Shown: positions 7,845-16,621, numbered from the stretch's first letter. The stretch: 64,000 bases of DNA from an uncultured Porphyromonas sp. (GCF_938039215.1 NZ_CALHVI010000056.1:142100-206099); one strand, 5' to 3'. The notes: a model not told the origin generated them from the sequence alone. Made by a program: numbers and translations.

Positions 7845-10409
7845 TTAGTTATGTACTGGTTCGGATCCAGCGTCCTTCCTCCCTCGTCTCAGTAGAGGCA
7901 GGAGGGCGGAGGCCAGAAGGAGGAGGACGAGAAGTCCTGTACTGATCTTAGCGATGAGCTCGGTACGATGGATCGAAGCTGGATCGAAGGTCATAGTCAG
8001 CTCATGAGTTCCCTGAGGGATGTAGGCGGCTCGAAGGACATAGTTGGCTCGCACGATCGGGAGCTCCTGCTTGCCGTCGAGCATCAGATGCCAGCCGTGG
8101 GGATAATAGATCTCAGAGAAGACCAAGAGACGGGGTTCATCGGTCGAGACTTGGTACTTCGCCATGCTGGGGGTATAGGAGAGGAGCTTGATGGAAGCCT
8201 GCCCAGCGGGTGCAGAGAGACTATCTACTGCCGCTAGGGATCTAGAAGCAGCCTTGTAGCCCTGAAGTTCGGAGCTGAAGCGCTTATCAACAAGTGCAGT
8301 ATGGCGAAGCGCTGTCGTATCAAGTGCAGCCATCTCTTCGTCTGCTGAAGCGACCCACTGAATGGTATCTACGAACCAAGCTGGACCGAAGGCATCGGCA
8401 TTCTCTTGGTACATCAGTCCACGCTCCTTATCCAAGAAGATGAAGTAGCGTGTATCGAGCATGTTGTAGACCTCTGGATTATTCTGTGCAAGCTGACGCT
8501 CGATGAGGTCTTGGTAGCGACGAAGCTTAGCTGCGTGATAGCCCCCGACACTGCGGTGGTTAGCACTGGTCGTCGCATCATTGAAGCTATTGATCGCTAG
8601 GTTCATCACTCGATAGTGAGGATCGGTATCTTGGGCGATCGCCTTATCGACGGGAGTCACGGGGCGAGCCTGCGCCTCGACACTCTCTTTAGGGATGAAG
8701 AGGTCATCGTTGAGGTACCGCTTATCTACCAGCCAGAGGTCTGCCAGAGTGATGAGACCAAGCAGAGCGAAGAGCGGAGCCTTCTTGATCTTATCTTGGG
8801 CATAGAGATAGCAAGGGATGAGGGAGAGTAGGATGATCCCAGCAGAGCGAAGGGCATCTGCTGCGACGATCCCAGCACGCACTTCCTTCAGACTAGCCAT
8901 GATCGCTGCGACGGGGAGCTGGCTGCGTCCCATCGCTTGGCGGAACATCTCCTGCTCCTGTCCACTCATCAGCGCAAGGATGGACTGAGGGAAGAGCCAC
9001 AGCACCAGGCAAGGCAGGAGAGTCAGACCGAGACTAACGTAGAGAGCGACCTTATCCTGAAGGATCGTCTTGGGCTCTCGGACGAACTGCACCAGAGCTA
9101 AGACAGCAAGGGCAGGGATAGTGAACTCCGCCACGACGAGGATTGAGGAGACCGTGCGGAACTTATTATACAGCGGTACGTGGTCGATGAAGAGATCGGA
9201 GAGCCACATCATATTGTGTCCCCAAGCTAGGGCGATCGAGAAGATCGTCCCCCCAAGGAGCGCCCACTTCAGAGGGCCTTGGACCTTCATCACACCGAGA
9301 ATGAAGAGGAAGAGCACAAAGGCACCCACGTAGACGGGTCCCGCTGTGAAAGGCTGATCGCCCCAATAGTGGTTCATACCACCGATGATCTCCTTGTACT
9401 CTGCGGGTACATCTTCGAGGACTTCGGGGTCATCAGCTAGGTACTCAGAGGCTCCCCCATAGAGGTTGGGCACGAGGAGCGTGAAGGTCTCGGCCTTGCC
9501 ATAGCTCCAAGCCGTGATGTATTCCTTATCCAGCCCCTTGGCGTTAGCTTCGACCTGCTTCTGCCCATCGGCGGCTGGAAGAGGAGTCAGTTCACTCCCG
9601 CCACGAATAGTCTCCTGCCCGTACTCATAGGTATGGTAGAGATTGGAGCTATTGATCCCAAGAGCTATGAGCCCAGAGAAGAGTGTGACAGCTGAGGCGA
9701 GGAGGAAGGTGCGGAGCTTCTTCTCACGAAGGGCTTCGACGAAATATCCGAGGATAATGAAGACAATGAGGAAGGCGAAGTAATAGCTCATCTGCACGTG
9801 GTTCGACAGGATCTGCAGGGCCGCAAAGAGTGCTGTCAGTGCTCCCCCTAAGAGATAGCGACCACGATACGAATGGATGATCCCAGCGATGGTCGGAGGG
9901 ATGAAGGCCAGCGTCATGAGCTTCCAGATATGCCCAGCCGTGATCAGGATGATGAAGTAGCTGGAGAACGTCCACATGATCGCCCCGAGGACCGAGGGAA
10001 GGCGGTCCACTCGGAGAGCTCGCATGAAGAGGTAGAAGCCCCCGAGCATCGCAAAGAGAAGCCAGCTATAGCCGGGCAAGAGGCAGAAGGGCCACTGAAG
10101 CGTCAGCACATCTTGGATCCCTCGGATAATCCCTACCGAAGGGTATGAGGGAGCGATCTGGTACATGGGCATTCCTCCGAAGAGGCTATTCGTCCAGTAG
10201 GAGAATTCCCCTGAGGACTCCATATACTTATAGACATCCGAAGCATTGCCACTAGCTCCAGCGACATCTTGCTGGAAGAGCTCTCGCCCCTCGAAGACCG
10301 CAGGGGCAAAATAAGCCAAGGCTAAGAAGACGAAGAGGATGATCACCCCGAAGATAGGGCCAGAGGTGCGCAGGTAGCGTGAAATAGAGGTGGAGACTTG
10401 ACTTGCCAC
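7845..10409 (-). CDS. YfhO family polytopic membrane protein
   Basis: An 854-residue inner-membrane protein with about twelve hydrophobic segments in the first ~560 residues, a large extracytoplasmic soluble domain (about 600-810) and a final helix (~823-842, LIAKISTGLLVLLLLASALL) before a basic tail. This is the layout of YfhO proteins, which are thought to be GT-C type glycosyltransferases or to help glycosylation of cell-wall polymers; the acceptor here is unknown. The gene starts 47 bp downstream of a TATCTTTG promoter and leads a two-gene unit with the OmpA/TPR gene. Confidence 0.85.
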   Translation of the reverse strand: MASQVSTSISRYLRTSGPIFGVIILFVFLALAYFAPAVFEGRELFQQDVAGASGNASDVYKYMESSGEFSYWTNSLFGGMPMYQIAPSYPSVGIIRGIQDVLTLQWPFCLLPGYSWLLFAMLGGFYLFMRALRVDRLPSVLGAIMWTFSSYFIILITAGHIWKLMTLAFIPPTIAGIIHSYRGRYLLGGALTALFAALQILSNHVQMSYYFAFLIVFIILGYFVEALREKKLRTFLLASAVTLFSGLIALGINSSNLYHTYEYGQETIRGGSELTPLPAADGQKQVEANAKGLDKEYITAWSYGKAETFTLLVPNLYGGASEYLADDPEVLEDVPAEYKEIIGGMNHYWGDQPFTAGPVYVGAFVLFLFILGVMKVQGPLKWALLGGTIFSIALAWGHNMMWLSDLFIDHVPLYNKFRTVSSILVVAEFTIPALAVLALVQFVREPKTILQDKVALYVSLGLTLLPCLVLWLFPQSILALMSGQEQEMFRQAMGRSQLPVAAIMASLKEVRAGIVAADALRSAGIILLSLIPCYLYAQDKIKKAPLFALLGLITLADLWLVDKRYLNDDLFIPKESVEAQARPVTPVDKAIAQDTDPHYRVMNLAINSFNDATTSANHRSVGGYHAAKLRRYQDLIERQLAQNNPEVYNMLDTRYFIFLDKERGLMYQENADAFGPAWFVDTIQWVASADEEMAALDTTALRHTALVDKRFSSELQGYKAASRSLAAVDSLSAPAGQASIKLLSYTPSMAKYQVSTDEPRLLVFSEIYYPHGWHLMLDGKQELPIVRANYVLRAAYIPQGTHELTMTFDPASIHRTELIAKISTGLLVLLLLASALLPLLRRGRKDAGSEPVHN

Positions 10410-10455
10410 GTAGTTATCTTAATCTTATGTACGAGTCAGAATAGCAATTTGCACC

Positions 10456-10463
10456 CAAAGATA
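10456..10463 (-). promoter_or_regulatory. yfhO-like gene promoter, -7 element
   Basis: TATCTTTG on the minus strand (CAAAGATA on plus), 47 bp upstream of the start codon. Confidence 0.78.
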
Positions 10464-10707
10464 CTAAAAACCACCCATCTAGCGAGGGCTGTGAACGGCT
10501 GGACTGACACATGATAATCAGGAGATAGATCCCTAAGAGGGAGACGATCGATGAAGGCTCTTTCTCGAGAGGGCATCCTTGCTTCTATTCTTTATAGTAA
10601 AGATTGATTATCAAGTAGTTTCCTCATCCCACATCAGCCGAAGGACAGCTGTACGTGCGAAGGCTATTTCACCCTTGGCAAATAAGCTCTGACAAGACCC
10701 TCCAAAA

Positions 10708-10800
10708 CGACCTACGGTAGGTCGCATGAACGACCTACTGTGGATCGGTGAGACGACCTACCGTAGGTCGCAAAGGCGACCCACAGTAGGTTTTATTTTA
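10708..10800. repeat. palindromic 23-bp array B (4 units)
   Basis: Units start at 10708, 10731, 10754 and 10777, every 23 bp: CGACCTACGGTAGGTCG, CGACCTACTGTGGATCG, CGACCTACCGTAGGTCG, CGACCCACAGTAGGTTT. Spacers are CATGAA, GTGAGA and CAAAGG. AAAA precedes it and TTTTATTTTA follows it, like a terminator read in both directions, but both neighbouring genes point away from it, so there is no known transcript for it to end. Confidence 0.93.
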
Positions 10801-10955
10801 CCCCTACGCTGGGGCTCTATCTGAGCGTCTGGTTAGGGCTGAAACACAGCCATCTAAAACATCCATCCAAAAGGCAGACCTCCGAGCTGGCTTGACCGAT
10901 ACGCAGAAGCCCTATGACCATGCAGGAATCATTGTGTTCTCTTAGGGTAAAATCA

Positions 10956-10986
10956 TTGCTTTTCTCTCGTTTTTTCTCTTACTTTG
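10956..10986 (+). promoter_or_regulatory. promoter for the structured leader / oxidoreductase operon
   Basis: TTG (10956-10958), 21 bp of mostly pyrimidines, then TTACTTTG/TACTTTG (10980-10986 for the core), a near match to the TTTG-n19-21-TAnnTTTG arrangement. Start of transcription would fall near 10990-10995, about 270 nt before the first gene. Confidence 0.5.
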
Positions 10987-11102
10987 TGGTATACTTCTGT
11001 GGGTAGAGAGGTCTCTGCTCTTAGCACCCCTTCCCTGTGCCAGCGCCTACGGACTGACATTGTGGTGGGGAGAGCCTCACACCGGCAAGGAGATTATATC
11101 AC
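10986..11102 (+). ncRNA. candidate structured RNA (long imperfect hairpin, possibly 6S-like)
   Basis: The region can fold as a rod: GTGGTATA (10986-10993) pairs with TATATCAC (11095-11102), CTTCT (10994-10998) with AGGAG (11088-11092), then a symmetrical 9/9 internal loop, then GAGG-T-CTCT (11008-11016) with AGAGCCTC (11071-11078), and an apical part. A rod with a central bubble is the general form of 6S RNA, but I see no decisive primary-sequence signature, and the first pairs overlap the promoter. It may instead be just the 5' leader of the operon downstream. Confidence 0.28.
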
Positions 11103-11262
11103 TGCTCAACTAGCTCATTCAAACGGCTTACTACACACCTGAGGCTCCTCAGTCTGCAGATCCCACGATCCCTCTGAGTCCCCAATTAATGGACTTGCAC
11201 AGGTCTACCCACACGGAGTATGTGCACACAGAAGCAACTTAAATCGATTATTACTTAAAGCT

Positions 11263-11490
11263 ATGGCCAAGACAAGAGGGACTATAGTGGTCAACGTCGA
11301 TCGGTGCAAGGGCTGCGATCTCTGCGTCGTCGCCTGCCCGACACACGTCATCGAGCTTCATCCAGAGGATGTCAATGACAAGGGCTACCACTATGCCCGC
11401 CTGAAGAACTTCACAGACTGTATCGGGTGTACAGCTTGTGGCACCGTCTGCCCCGATGGGTGCATCTCCGTCTATCGATGGAAAGACTAA
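11263..11490 (+). CDS. 2-oxoacid:ferredoxin oxidoreductase, ferredoxin-like delta subunit
   Basis: A 75-residue protein with two complete 4Fe-4S motifs: CKGCDLCVVACP (residues ~17-28) and CIGCTACGTVCP (~53-64). It is the electron-carrying subunit of a four-subunit 2-oxoacid oxidoreductase; its place as first gene before the alpha, beta and gamma genes is the standard order in Bacteroidales. Cytoplasmic, passing electrons from the TPP subunit to free ferredoxin. Confidence 0.92.
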   Translation: MAKTRGTIVVNVDRCKGCDLCVVACPTHVIELHPEDVNDKGYHYARLKNFTDCIGCTACGTVCPDGCISVYRWKD

Positions 11491-11529
11491 CTCTTATTCA
11501 CCCCATCACTTAAACACGCAAACACCATC

Positions 11530-12615
11530 ATGGCAGAAGAAATCAAACTACTCAAGGGCAACGAAGCCCTCGCTCTGTCCGCTATCCGCTCGGGTACGGA
11601 TGGATACTTCGGCTACCCCATCACTCCCCAATCAGAAGTCTTAGAGACCCTCACCGCTGAGCATCCATGGGATACCACGGGGATGGTCGTCCTGCAGGCT
11701 GAGAGTGAGGTAGCTGCGATCAACATGGTCTACGGCGGCGCTGGCTGTGGCAAGCGCGTCATGACCTCCTCCTCCTCCCCCGGTATGAGCCTCAAGCAAG
11801 AAGGGATCAGCTACCTAGCTGGTGCAGAGCTCCCCTGTCTGCTGGTGAACGTCATGCGAGGTGGCCCTGGGCTTGGGACGATCCAGCCTAGCCAAGCAGA
11901 CTACTTCCAGACCGTCAAGGGCGGAGGTCACGGAGACTACCGCCTCATCACCCTTGCTCCTAACTCCGTACAGGAGATGGCTGACTTCGTGCCTCTAGGC
12001 TTCGAGCTCGCCTTCAAGTACCGCAACCCTGCCATCATCCTCGCTGACGGGATCATCGGCCAGATGATGGAGAAGGTTCGCCTCCCAGAGTTCACACCTC
12101 GCCGTACCGACGACGAGATCCGTGAGCAGTGCCCTTGGGCTACCCTAGGCCGTAAGGGGAAGCGTGCTCCCAACATCATCACCTCCCTTGAGCTGGAGTC
12201 CTCGGTCATGGAGCACAACAACGAACGCTTCCAAGCCAAGTACAAGCTCATCGAAGAGAATGAGGTCCGTGTAGAGATGACCCAGACCGAAGATGCAGAC
12301 TACGTGCTGGTGGCCTTCGGCTCGTCCTCTCGTATCTGTCAGAAGGCAGTAGAGCTTGCTCGTGAGGAAGGTCTTCGTGTCGGACTCCTTCGTCCGATCA
12401 CGCTGTGGCCCTTCCCCAAGAAGGAGATCGATGCACTCTGCAGCCATGTCAAGGGCTTCCTCGTCCCCGAGCTCAACGCAGGACAGATGGTCGAGGACGT
12501 ACGCCTCACCGTCAATGGCCGAGTACCCGTAGAGCACTACGGTCGTATGGGTGGGATGCTCTTCTCCCCCAATGAGATCCTCGACAACCTCAAGAAGCTC
12601 CTCATCAACAAGTAA
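11530..12615 (+). CDS. vorB: 2-oxoacid:ferredoxin oxidoreductase alpha subunit (VorB/KorA type)
   Basis: A 361-residue subunit with the pyrimidine-binding fold: GNEALALSAIRSGTDGYFGYPITP at the N-terminus, LQAESEVAAINMVYGGAGCGKRV (about 58-80), and the GPGLGTIQPSQADY loop. Together with the TPP subunit it oxidatively decarboxylates a 2-oxoacid to an acyl-CoA, reducing ferredoxin. Proteins of this type are annotated either as 2-oxoisovalerate (VorB) or 2-oxoglutarate (KorA) enzymes; the sequence alone does not settle the substrate. Gap of 39 bp to the delta gene. Confidence 0.9.
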   Translation: MAEEIKLLKGNEALALSAIRSGTDGYFGYPITPQSEVLETLTAEHPWDTTGMVVLQAESEVAAINMVYGGAGCGKRVMTSSSSPGMSLKQEGISYLAGAELPCLLVNVMRGGPGLGTIQPSQADYFQTVKGGGHGDYRLITLAPNSVQEMADFVPLGFELAFKYRNPAIILADGIIGQMMEKVRLPEFTPRRTDDEIREQCPWATLGRKGKRAPNIITSLELESSVMEHNNERFQAKYKLIEENEVRVEMTQTEDADYVLVAFGSSSRICQKAVELAREEGLRVGLLRPITLWPFPKKEIDALCSHVKGFLVPELNAGQMVEDVRLTVNGRVPVEHYGRMGGMLFSPNEILDNLKKLLINK

Positions 12616-12616
12616 T

Positions 12617-12823
12617 ATGGATCAGAATGCCCGTCGCCCCAAAGCAGACCGCATAGACTTTGCTCTGCAACTATGGTTCTTCGTCCTGGCTATTGCCTCG
12701 ATCGTGACCTTCTTCCTCTGTCGGTCTACCTATCCCCTACTCTTCCAGAGCCTAGGTATAGCGGCGATAGTCATTCGCATCATCTACTACATCAAGCAGA
12801 TGCTCTTCTCTCGTAAGAGCTAA
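12617..12823 (+). CDS. small membrane protein inside the oxidoreductase operon
   Basis: A 68-residue protein starting MDQNARRPKADRIDFALQ with two hydrophobic helices (about 18-38 and 43-60) and a basic C-terminus. The ATG at 12617 lies one base after the alpha-subunit stop, and the beta gene starts 21 bp after its end, so it is translated as part of the operon. I chose this start because the upstream frame is entirely inside the alpha gene. Function unknown; position suggests a membrane anchor or partner of the oxidoreductase, which is inference. Confidence 0.72.
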   Translation: MDQNARRPKADRIDFALQLWFFVLAIASIVTFFLCRSTYPLLFQSLGIAAIVIRIIYYIKQMLFSRKS

Positions 12824-12844
12824 GCTCCCAAGCGCTCTACTATA

Positions 12845-13618
12845 ATGGACGAACAGATCAATATCCAAGATAAGATCACACCTGAGAACTTGGTCTATGC
12901 CAAGCCTCAGCTGATGAATGATGTGCAAATGCACTATTGCCCAGGCTGTAGCCACGGAGTCGTGCACAAGCTCGTCTCTGAGGTCATCGAAGAAATGGGC
13001 CTCGAGGAGTCGACCATCGGTGTAGCCCCTGTGGGCTGTGCGGTCTTCGCCTACAAGTTCATCGACATCGATTGGCAGGAAGCGGCCCATGGTCGTGCAC
13101 CAGCTCTAGCCACCGCCATCAAGCGTCTGAACCCTGAGAAGATGGTCTTCACCTACCAAGGGGATGGTGACCTCGCTGCCATCGGTACAGCTGAGACCAT
13201 CCACGCTTGTAACCGTGGAGAGAACATCGTCATCGTCTTCATCAACAACGGGATCTACGGCATGACTGGGGGACAGATGGCTCCCACCACGCTCCTCGGC
13301 ATGAAGACAGCTACCTCTCCTCAGGGTCGTAATAGCGAACTCAATGGTTATCCCCTGAAGATCTCCAACCTCCTTGCACTCCTCGATGGTACATGCTATG
13401 TCACCCGACAAGCGGTACACACCATGGCGGCAGTGATGAAGGCGAAGAAGGCACTACGCAAGGCCTTCCAGAATTCGCTCGACCGCAAGGGGACCTCTGT
13501 CGTCGAGATCGTCTCCACCTGTAACACGGGATGGAAGCTAAGCCCCGACGCTGCTAATAAGTGGATGGCTGAGCACATGTTCGCAGAGTATCCACTCGGT
13601 GACATCAAGAATATCTAA
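12845..13618 (+). CDS. 2-oxoacid:ferredoxin oxidoreductase beta subunit (TPP-binding)
   Basis: A 257-residue subunit. The TPP/Mg site is visible as GDGDLAAIGTAETIHACNRG followed by VFINNGIYGMTGGQ, and the N-terminal CPGCSHGVVHKL has the cysteine pair that helps bind a cluster in this family. It carries the catalytic thiamine diphosphate. It lies between the small membrane protein gene and the gamma gene, 19 bp ahead of the latter. Confidence 0.93.
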   Translation: MDEQINIQDKITPENLVYAKPQLMNDVQMHYCPGCSHGVVHKLVSEVIEEMGLEESTIGVAPVGCAVFAYKFIDIDWQEAAHGRAPALATAIKRLNPEKMVFTYQGDGDLAAIGTAETIHACNRGENIVIVFINNGIYGMTGGQMAPTTLLGMKTATSPQGRNSELNGYPLKISNLLALLDGTCYVTRQAVHTMAAVMKAKKALRKAFQNSLDRKGTSVVEIVSTCNTGWKLSPDAANKWMAEHMFAEYPLGDIKNI

Positions 13619-13637
13619 TCCTCATACACGACTAGAG

Positions 13638-14192
13638 ATGACTTACGAACTAGTAATCGCAGGCTTCGGAGGGCAAGGTGTACTCTCCATGGGTAAGATC
13701 TTAGCCTACTCTGGGCTGATGGAGGACAAAGAAGTCAGCTGGATGCCATCCTACGGGCCTGAGCAGCGTGGTGGTACCTCCAATGTCACCGTGATCATCA
13801 GCGACACTGCTGTCAGCTCCCCCCTCGTGCAGAACTATGATGTCGTGATCGCTCTCAACCAGCCTTCGCTCGACAAGTTCTGCCCACGAGTCAAGCCCGG
13901 TGGCATCCTCCTCTTCGACACCAACGGGATCCACAGCATCCCTCGCAGAGACGATATCGAATACTACGAGATCCCAGCGATGGACGAAGCTATGGCCATG
14001 GGGAATGCTAAGGTGTTCAACATGCTCATCTTGGGGGCTCTCCTCAAGCTGCGCCCCATGATCGCCATCGATAGTATCCGCCGTGGACTAGAGAAGTCCC
14101 TTCCCCCTCGCCACCACAGCCTCATCCCGATGAACATCGAAGCTGTGGAACGTGGTGGAGCTATCGTCCGCCCACACGTCTTCAAGGATTAG
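13638..14192 (+). CDS. 2-oxoacid:ferredoxin oxidoreductase gamma subunit
   Basis: A 184-residue subunit of the KorC/gamma family, beginning MTYELVIAGFGGQGVLSMGK with the glycine-rich GFGGQG loop, and containing MPSYGPEQRGGTSN, a conserved stretch of this family. ATG 13638 is preferred to the earlier frame opening at 13599 because the family starts directly before the GFGGQG strand. Last gene of the operon; a strong terminator follows at 14257. Confidence 0.92.
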   Translation: MTYELVIAGFGGQGVLSMGKILAYSGLMEDKEVSWMPSYGPEQRGGTSNVTVIISDTAVSSPLVQNYDVVIALNQPSLDKFCPRVKPGGILLFDTNGIHSIPRRDDIEYYEIPAMDEAMAMGNAKVFNMLILGALLKLRPMIAIDSIRRGLEKSLPPRHHSLIPMNIEAVERGGAIVRPHVFKD

Positions 14193-14256
14193 TCCCCTCC
14201 CTCTACATGGCATAGGCCCTGGGGGCTTAGGTCCGGTAGACCAACTCCAAATAAAC

Positions 14257-14299
14257 AAGCTCCCCCTCATCCTAGAGAGATGAGGGGGAGCTTATTTTG
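14257..14299 (+). terminator. oxidoreductase operon terminator
   Basis: A 15-bp stem (14257-14271 with 14279-14293, AAGCTCCCCCTCATC) with a 7-nt loop, followed by ATTTTG. Confidence 0.85.
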
Positions 14300-14388
14300 T
14301 ATCTAAATAGGGGCACCTGACCGAGGTATCTGATCTCGAAGAACCTAGGGAAAGAAAGAGGGAGCAATGAGCTAATTCATTCCCTACC

Positions 14389-14448
14389 TGAGAATGGAAA
14401 GCCCTAGGTGAGAACAGTAAGCCCTAAGTGATAATGGCTAGCTACCTC
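14389..14448. repeat. three degenerate 20-nt tandem copies
   Basis: Successive 20-nt blocks TGAGAATGGAAAGCCCTAGG, TGAGAACAGTAAGCCCTAAG and TGATAATGGCTAGCTACCTC start at 14389, 14409 and 14429. The first two match at about 15 of 20 positions, the third less well. It lies just after the stop of the minus-strand barrel gene (14464). Confidence 0.5.
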
Positions 14449-14463
14449 TGAGGGGACGGCTAG

Positions 14464-15921
14464 TTAGCGTCGCTCGCTCCAGCCAGAGGCAAGGCAAAGG
14501 ACAGGGAGGCTCAGACGGAAAGCTACGTGCGCTCGGGAGTTCGTCCAGTCACAGCCAGCAAACAGCCCAAAGCGAGCCATATCTCCCCAGCCTAGAGAAT
14601 AACCTAGTTCGCTGAAGGCACGCCCATCCCTAGTGAGCAAATTACGAGCATGGATCGCTTCATCCATGCGGAAGAATTCACCAATACCCTTGGTACGAGA
14701 GAGGAGGAGGTTATTGGAGTTGAAGTGAAGCTCCTGAGTCGTCCAGCCATCTCCTCCGGTGAAGAAGGGCGATAGAGTTGCCCAACCATCTCGGAGGGGC
14801 ACCCTCCCTAGGAGGGAGAGCGTAGGGAAGAACTTCTCATCGCTCTGAGAGAGCTTCTGCTGGCTGAGGAAGGTACCAGCAAGGAGCTTGATATCAAGCT
14901 TATTGTCTCGGTCGAAGAGGATCGTCCCACGCAGGAAGGCCTCTAGCTGCTGATAGCGACTATAGGGGATGCCCTCCGTACTCGAGGAGCGAGGATCAAT
15001 CGCTTGCTTGTAGACAAGCCCAAGCTCACGACGGAAGCCTATGGGGATGGGAATACCTGACTCCGTAGCATTGAGGAAGGAGGGAGCCCAAAGGAGTTGC
15101 CCCGAAGCAATGAGTGCTCGGTGATGCTCTAGGGGCAGGGAAGCCTGTGGCTTACGATCCTCATAGAGGAGGGAGGTCGAGAGATCGATGCTTTGCCCTA
15201 AGCTGATCCGATTGCGTAGCAGGGCGAAGTCCTTGACATAGTCTCTTATGGGGCTATTAGCTCCTAGCAGCGAGCCGAAGTAGCCTCGATAGATCTCTTC
15301 GGGGGTCAGATGAGCCGTCTCTCGAGAGGTATGTCCAGCGGAGAGGAGGAAGAGGCCATTGAGCTGAGGAGCATAATAGAGGAGCAGGTGATTCTCCGTG
15401 TACCAATGGCGACTGCCAAGGGTATAGTTATTCGATGAGCGCCAGCGCACATTGCGTCCCGTCCCGAGATGACGAACGAACTGGACCTCATAGCCGAGCC
15501 ACTGCCCGTCGATCGGATTGGACTCGGGGAGCATATAGATCAAGCCATCGACACCTATCTGCCACTTCCCTAGATCAAAGTCTTTCCCCACCGCTAGATA
15601 CAGCAGTGTGGAAAGAGGTCCTCCTTGAGAGCCCTCTGAGGAAGCTCGGTTGCGTGCCCGACTCTCGGCTATTGCATGGAGGAAGTCGTAGCCTCGATTA
15701 TTGTTGTAGGGATCTTGTGGCTCATAGCGGAAGAGGCGATCTATCTGGGGGATCCCATACTTGGGAAGTGCCTCATTAGCTCGCACCAACTCCTTCCGTA
15801 GCTGATCAAGAGAGTCTCGGCGTACCTCATCCCTCGGTGTCAAACCTTGAGCCCTTAGGGGGAGGGTGACGAAGAGCGCTAAGACGAGGGAGGTAAAGAC
15901 TAGTGGCAGACGAGGCCGCAT
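14464..15921 (-). CDS. putative outer-membrane beta-barrel protein
   Basis: A 485-residue protein with an N-terminal signal peptide (ends near LRAQG, residue ~26) and, from about residue 110 on, alternating polar/hydrophobic strands separated by turns, e.g. GKWQIGVDGLIYML and FGLFAGCDWTNSRAHVAFRL, which indicate an outer-membrane barrel. The N-terminal ~90 residues are charged and probably periplasmic. I cannot place it in a named family; it may be distantly related to other Bacteroidota surface barrels. First of a loose minus-strand group with the CBM9-like and LysE genes, in the order LysE, CBM9-like, barrel. Confidence 0.6.
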   Translation of the reverse strand: MRPRLPLVFTSLVLALFVTLPLRAQGLTPRDEVRRDSLDQLRKELVRANEALPKYGIPQIDRLFRYEPQDPYNNNRGYDFLHAIAESRARNRASSEGSQGGPLSTLLYLAVGKDFDLGKWQIGVDGLIYMLPESNPIDGQWLGYEVQFVRHLGTGRNVRWRSSNNYTLGSRHWYTENHLLLYYAPQLNGLFLLSAGHTSRETAHLTPEEIYRGYFGSLLGANSPIRDYVKDFALLRNRISLGQSIDLSTSLLYEDRKPQASLPLEHHRALIASGQLLWAPSFLNATESGIPIPIGFRRELGLVYKQAIDPRSSSTEGIPYSRYQQLEAFLRGTILFDRDNKLDIKLLAGTFLSQQKLSQSDEKFFPTLSLLGRVPLRDGWATLSPFFTGGDGWTTQELHFNSNNLLLSRTKGIGEFFRMDEAIHARNLLTRDGRAFSELGYSLGWGDMARFGLFAGCDWTNSRAHVAFRLSLPVLCLASGWSERR

Positions 15922-15937
15922 AGCTGTCAGGTGAAGG

Positions 15938-16585
15938 CTAAGGGTGTAGGATCAGTTCGCCGAAGAACTGTGGACGATGGAAGGCGGGCTTCTCCTCTTC
16001 GATCGGTGCCCAGCTGAGGAAGTGAGGGTGAGCCGTCTTGTCCCCACACTTGTAGAGATTTGCCCATAGCTTCTCGGGAAGCGATCCTTCGGGATAGCCC
16101 ATCGTGGTCCAAGGGAGAGCGGCGGTGAGCACCCAGCTGTAGTGTCCCGTCTGCTCTAGCCCCTGCTCTCCGAGGTGCGTCGCCCATCGCTCAATGCTGG
16201 CAAACTCCTCTGCACTCAAGAGCGTACTCTCCGAGGGCGACTGATGGTGGGCAGCATAGCAGACTCCCGCCGCATTGAATTCAAAATTGATGTAGGACTC
16301 CCCTATTCCACGCTGCATGAAGAGCTCGACACAGCTATCCTCATGGACATAGTGGCCATCCCCTGAGGAGAGCGTACGGAGGTCCTCACCATCTACGACA
16401 TAGGTGACATAGAGGGCATCCGCATCGTAGCCTAGATAGGCAGCGACAAGCGGGCGATGAGGGAAGTCCTTACGCCAGTTGAGCGTATCGATATAGAGAG
16501 GCTCACCCTGCTCTCTGAGTACAGAGGTGAAGGAGGAAAGGGGGTGTCCATTCCGCTCGATGCGGGGGATATATGCTTGCTTCAT
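15938..16585 (-). CDS. CBM9-like carbohydrate-binding domain protein
   Basis: A 215-residue protein consisting of one beta-sandwich of the CBM9_2 family. Typical motifs are YVHEDSCVELFM, YINFEFNAAGVCYAAH and the C-terminal FHRPQFFGELILHP. No signal peptide is visible, so the protein seems cytoplasmic, which is common for stand-alone members. Ligand and role are unknown. It ends 16 bp before the barrel gene start and starts 36 bp after the LysE gene, so the three are probably co-transcribed. Confidence 0.82.
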   Translation of the reverse strand: MKQAYIPRIERNGHPLSSFTSVLREQGEPLYIDTLNWRKDFPHRPLVAAYLGYDADALYVTYVVDGEDLRTLSSGDGHYVHEDSCVELFMQRGIGESYINFEFNAAGVCYAAHHQSPSESTLLSAEEFASIERWATHLGEQGLEQTGHYSWVLTAALPWTTMGYPEGSLPEKLWANLYKCGDKTAHPHFLSWAPIEEEKPAFHRPQFFGELILHP

Positions 16586-16621
16586 GAGCTAAGTCTGATG
16601 AATAAGGTAAGGGGTATAGAT

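Larger units (their letters stand above)
10410..11262. other. 853-bp divergent intergenic region, yfhO-like gene and 2-oxoacid oxidoreductase operon
   Basis: From left to right: the minus-strand promoter TATCTTTG (10456-10463), about 240 bp without a recognised feature, palindromic array B (10708-10793), about 160 bp without a feature, a plus-strand promoter (10956-10986), a possible structured RNA (about 10986-11102), and a further 160 bp leading to the ferredoxin ATG at 11263. I see no convincing reading frame in it. Confidence 0.75.

Noticed and set aside
10708..10800. array B as the terminator of an annotated gene
   Set aside because: Both neighbouring genes diverge from it, so no known transcript runs into it.
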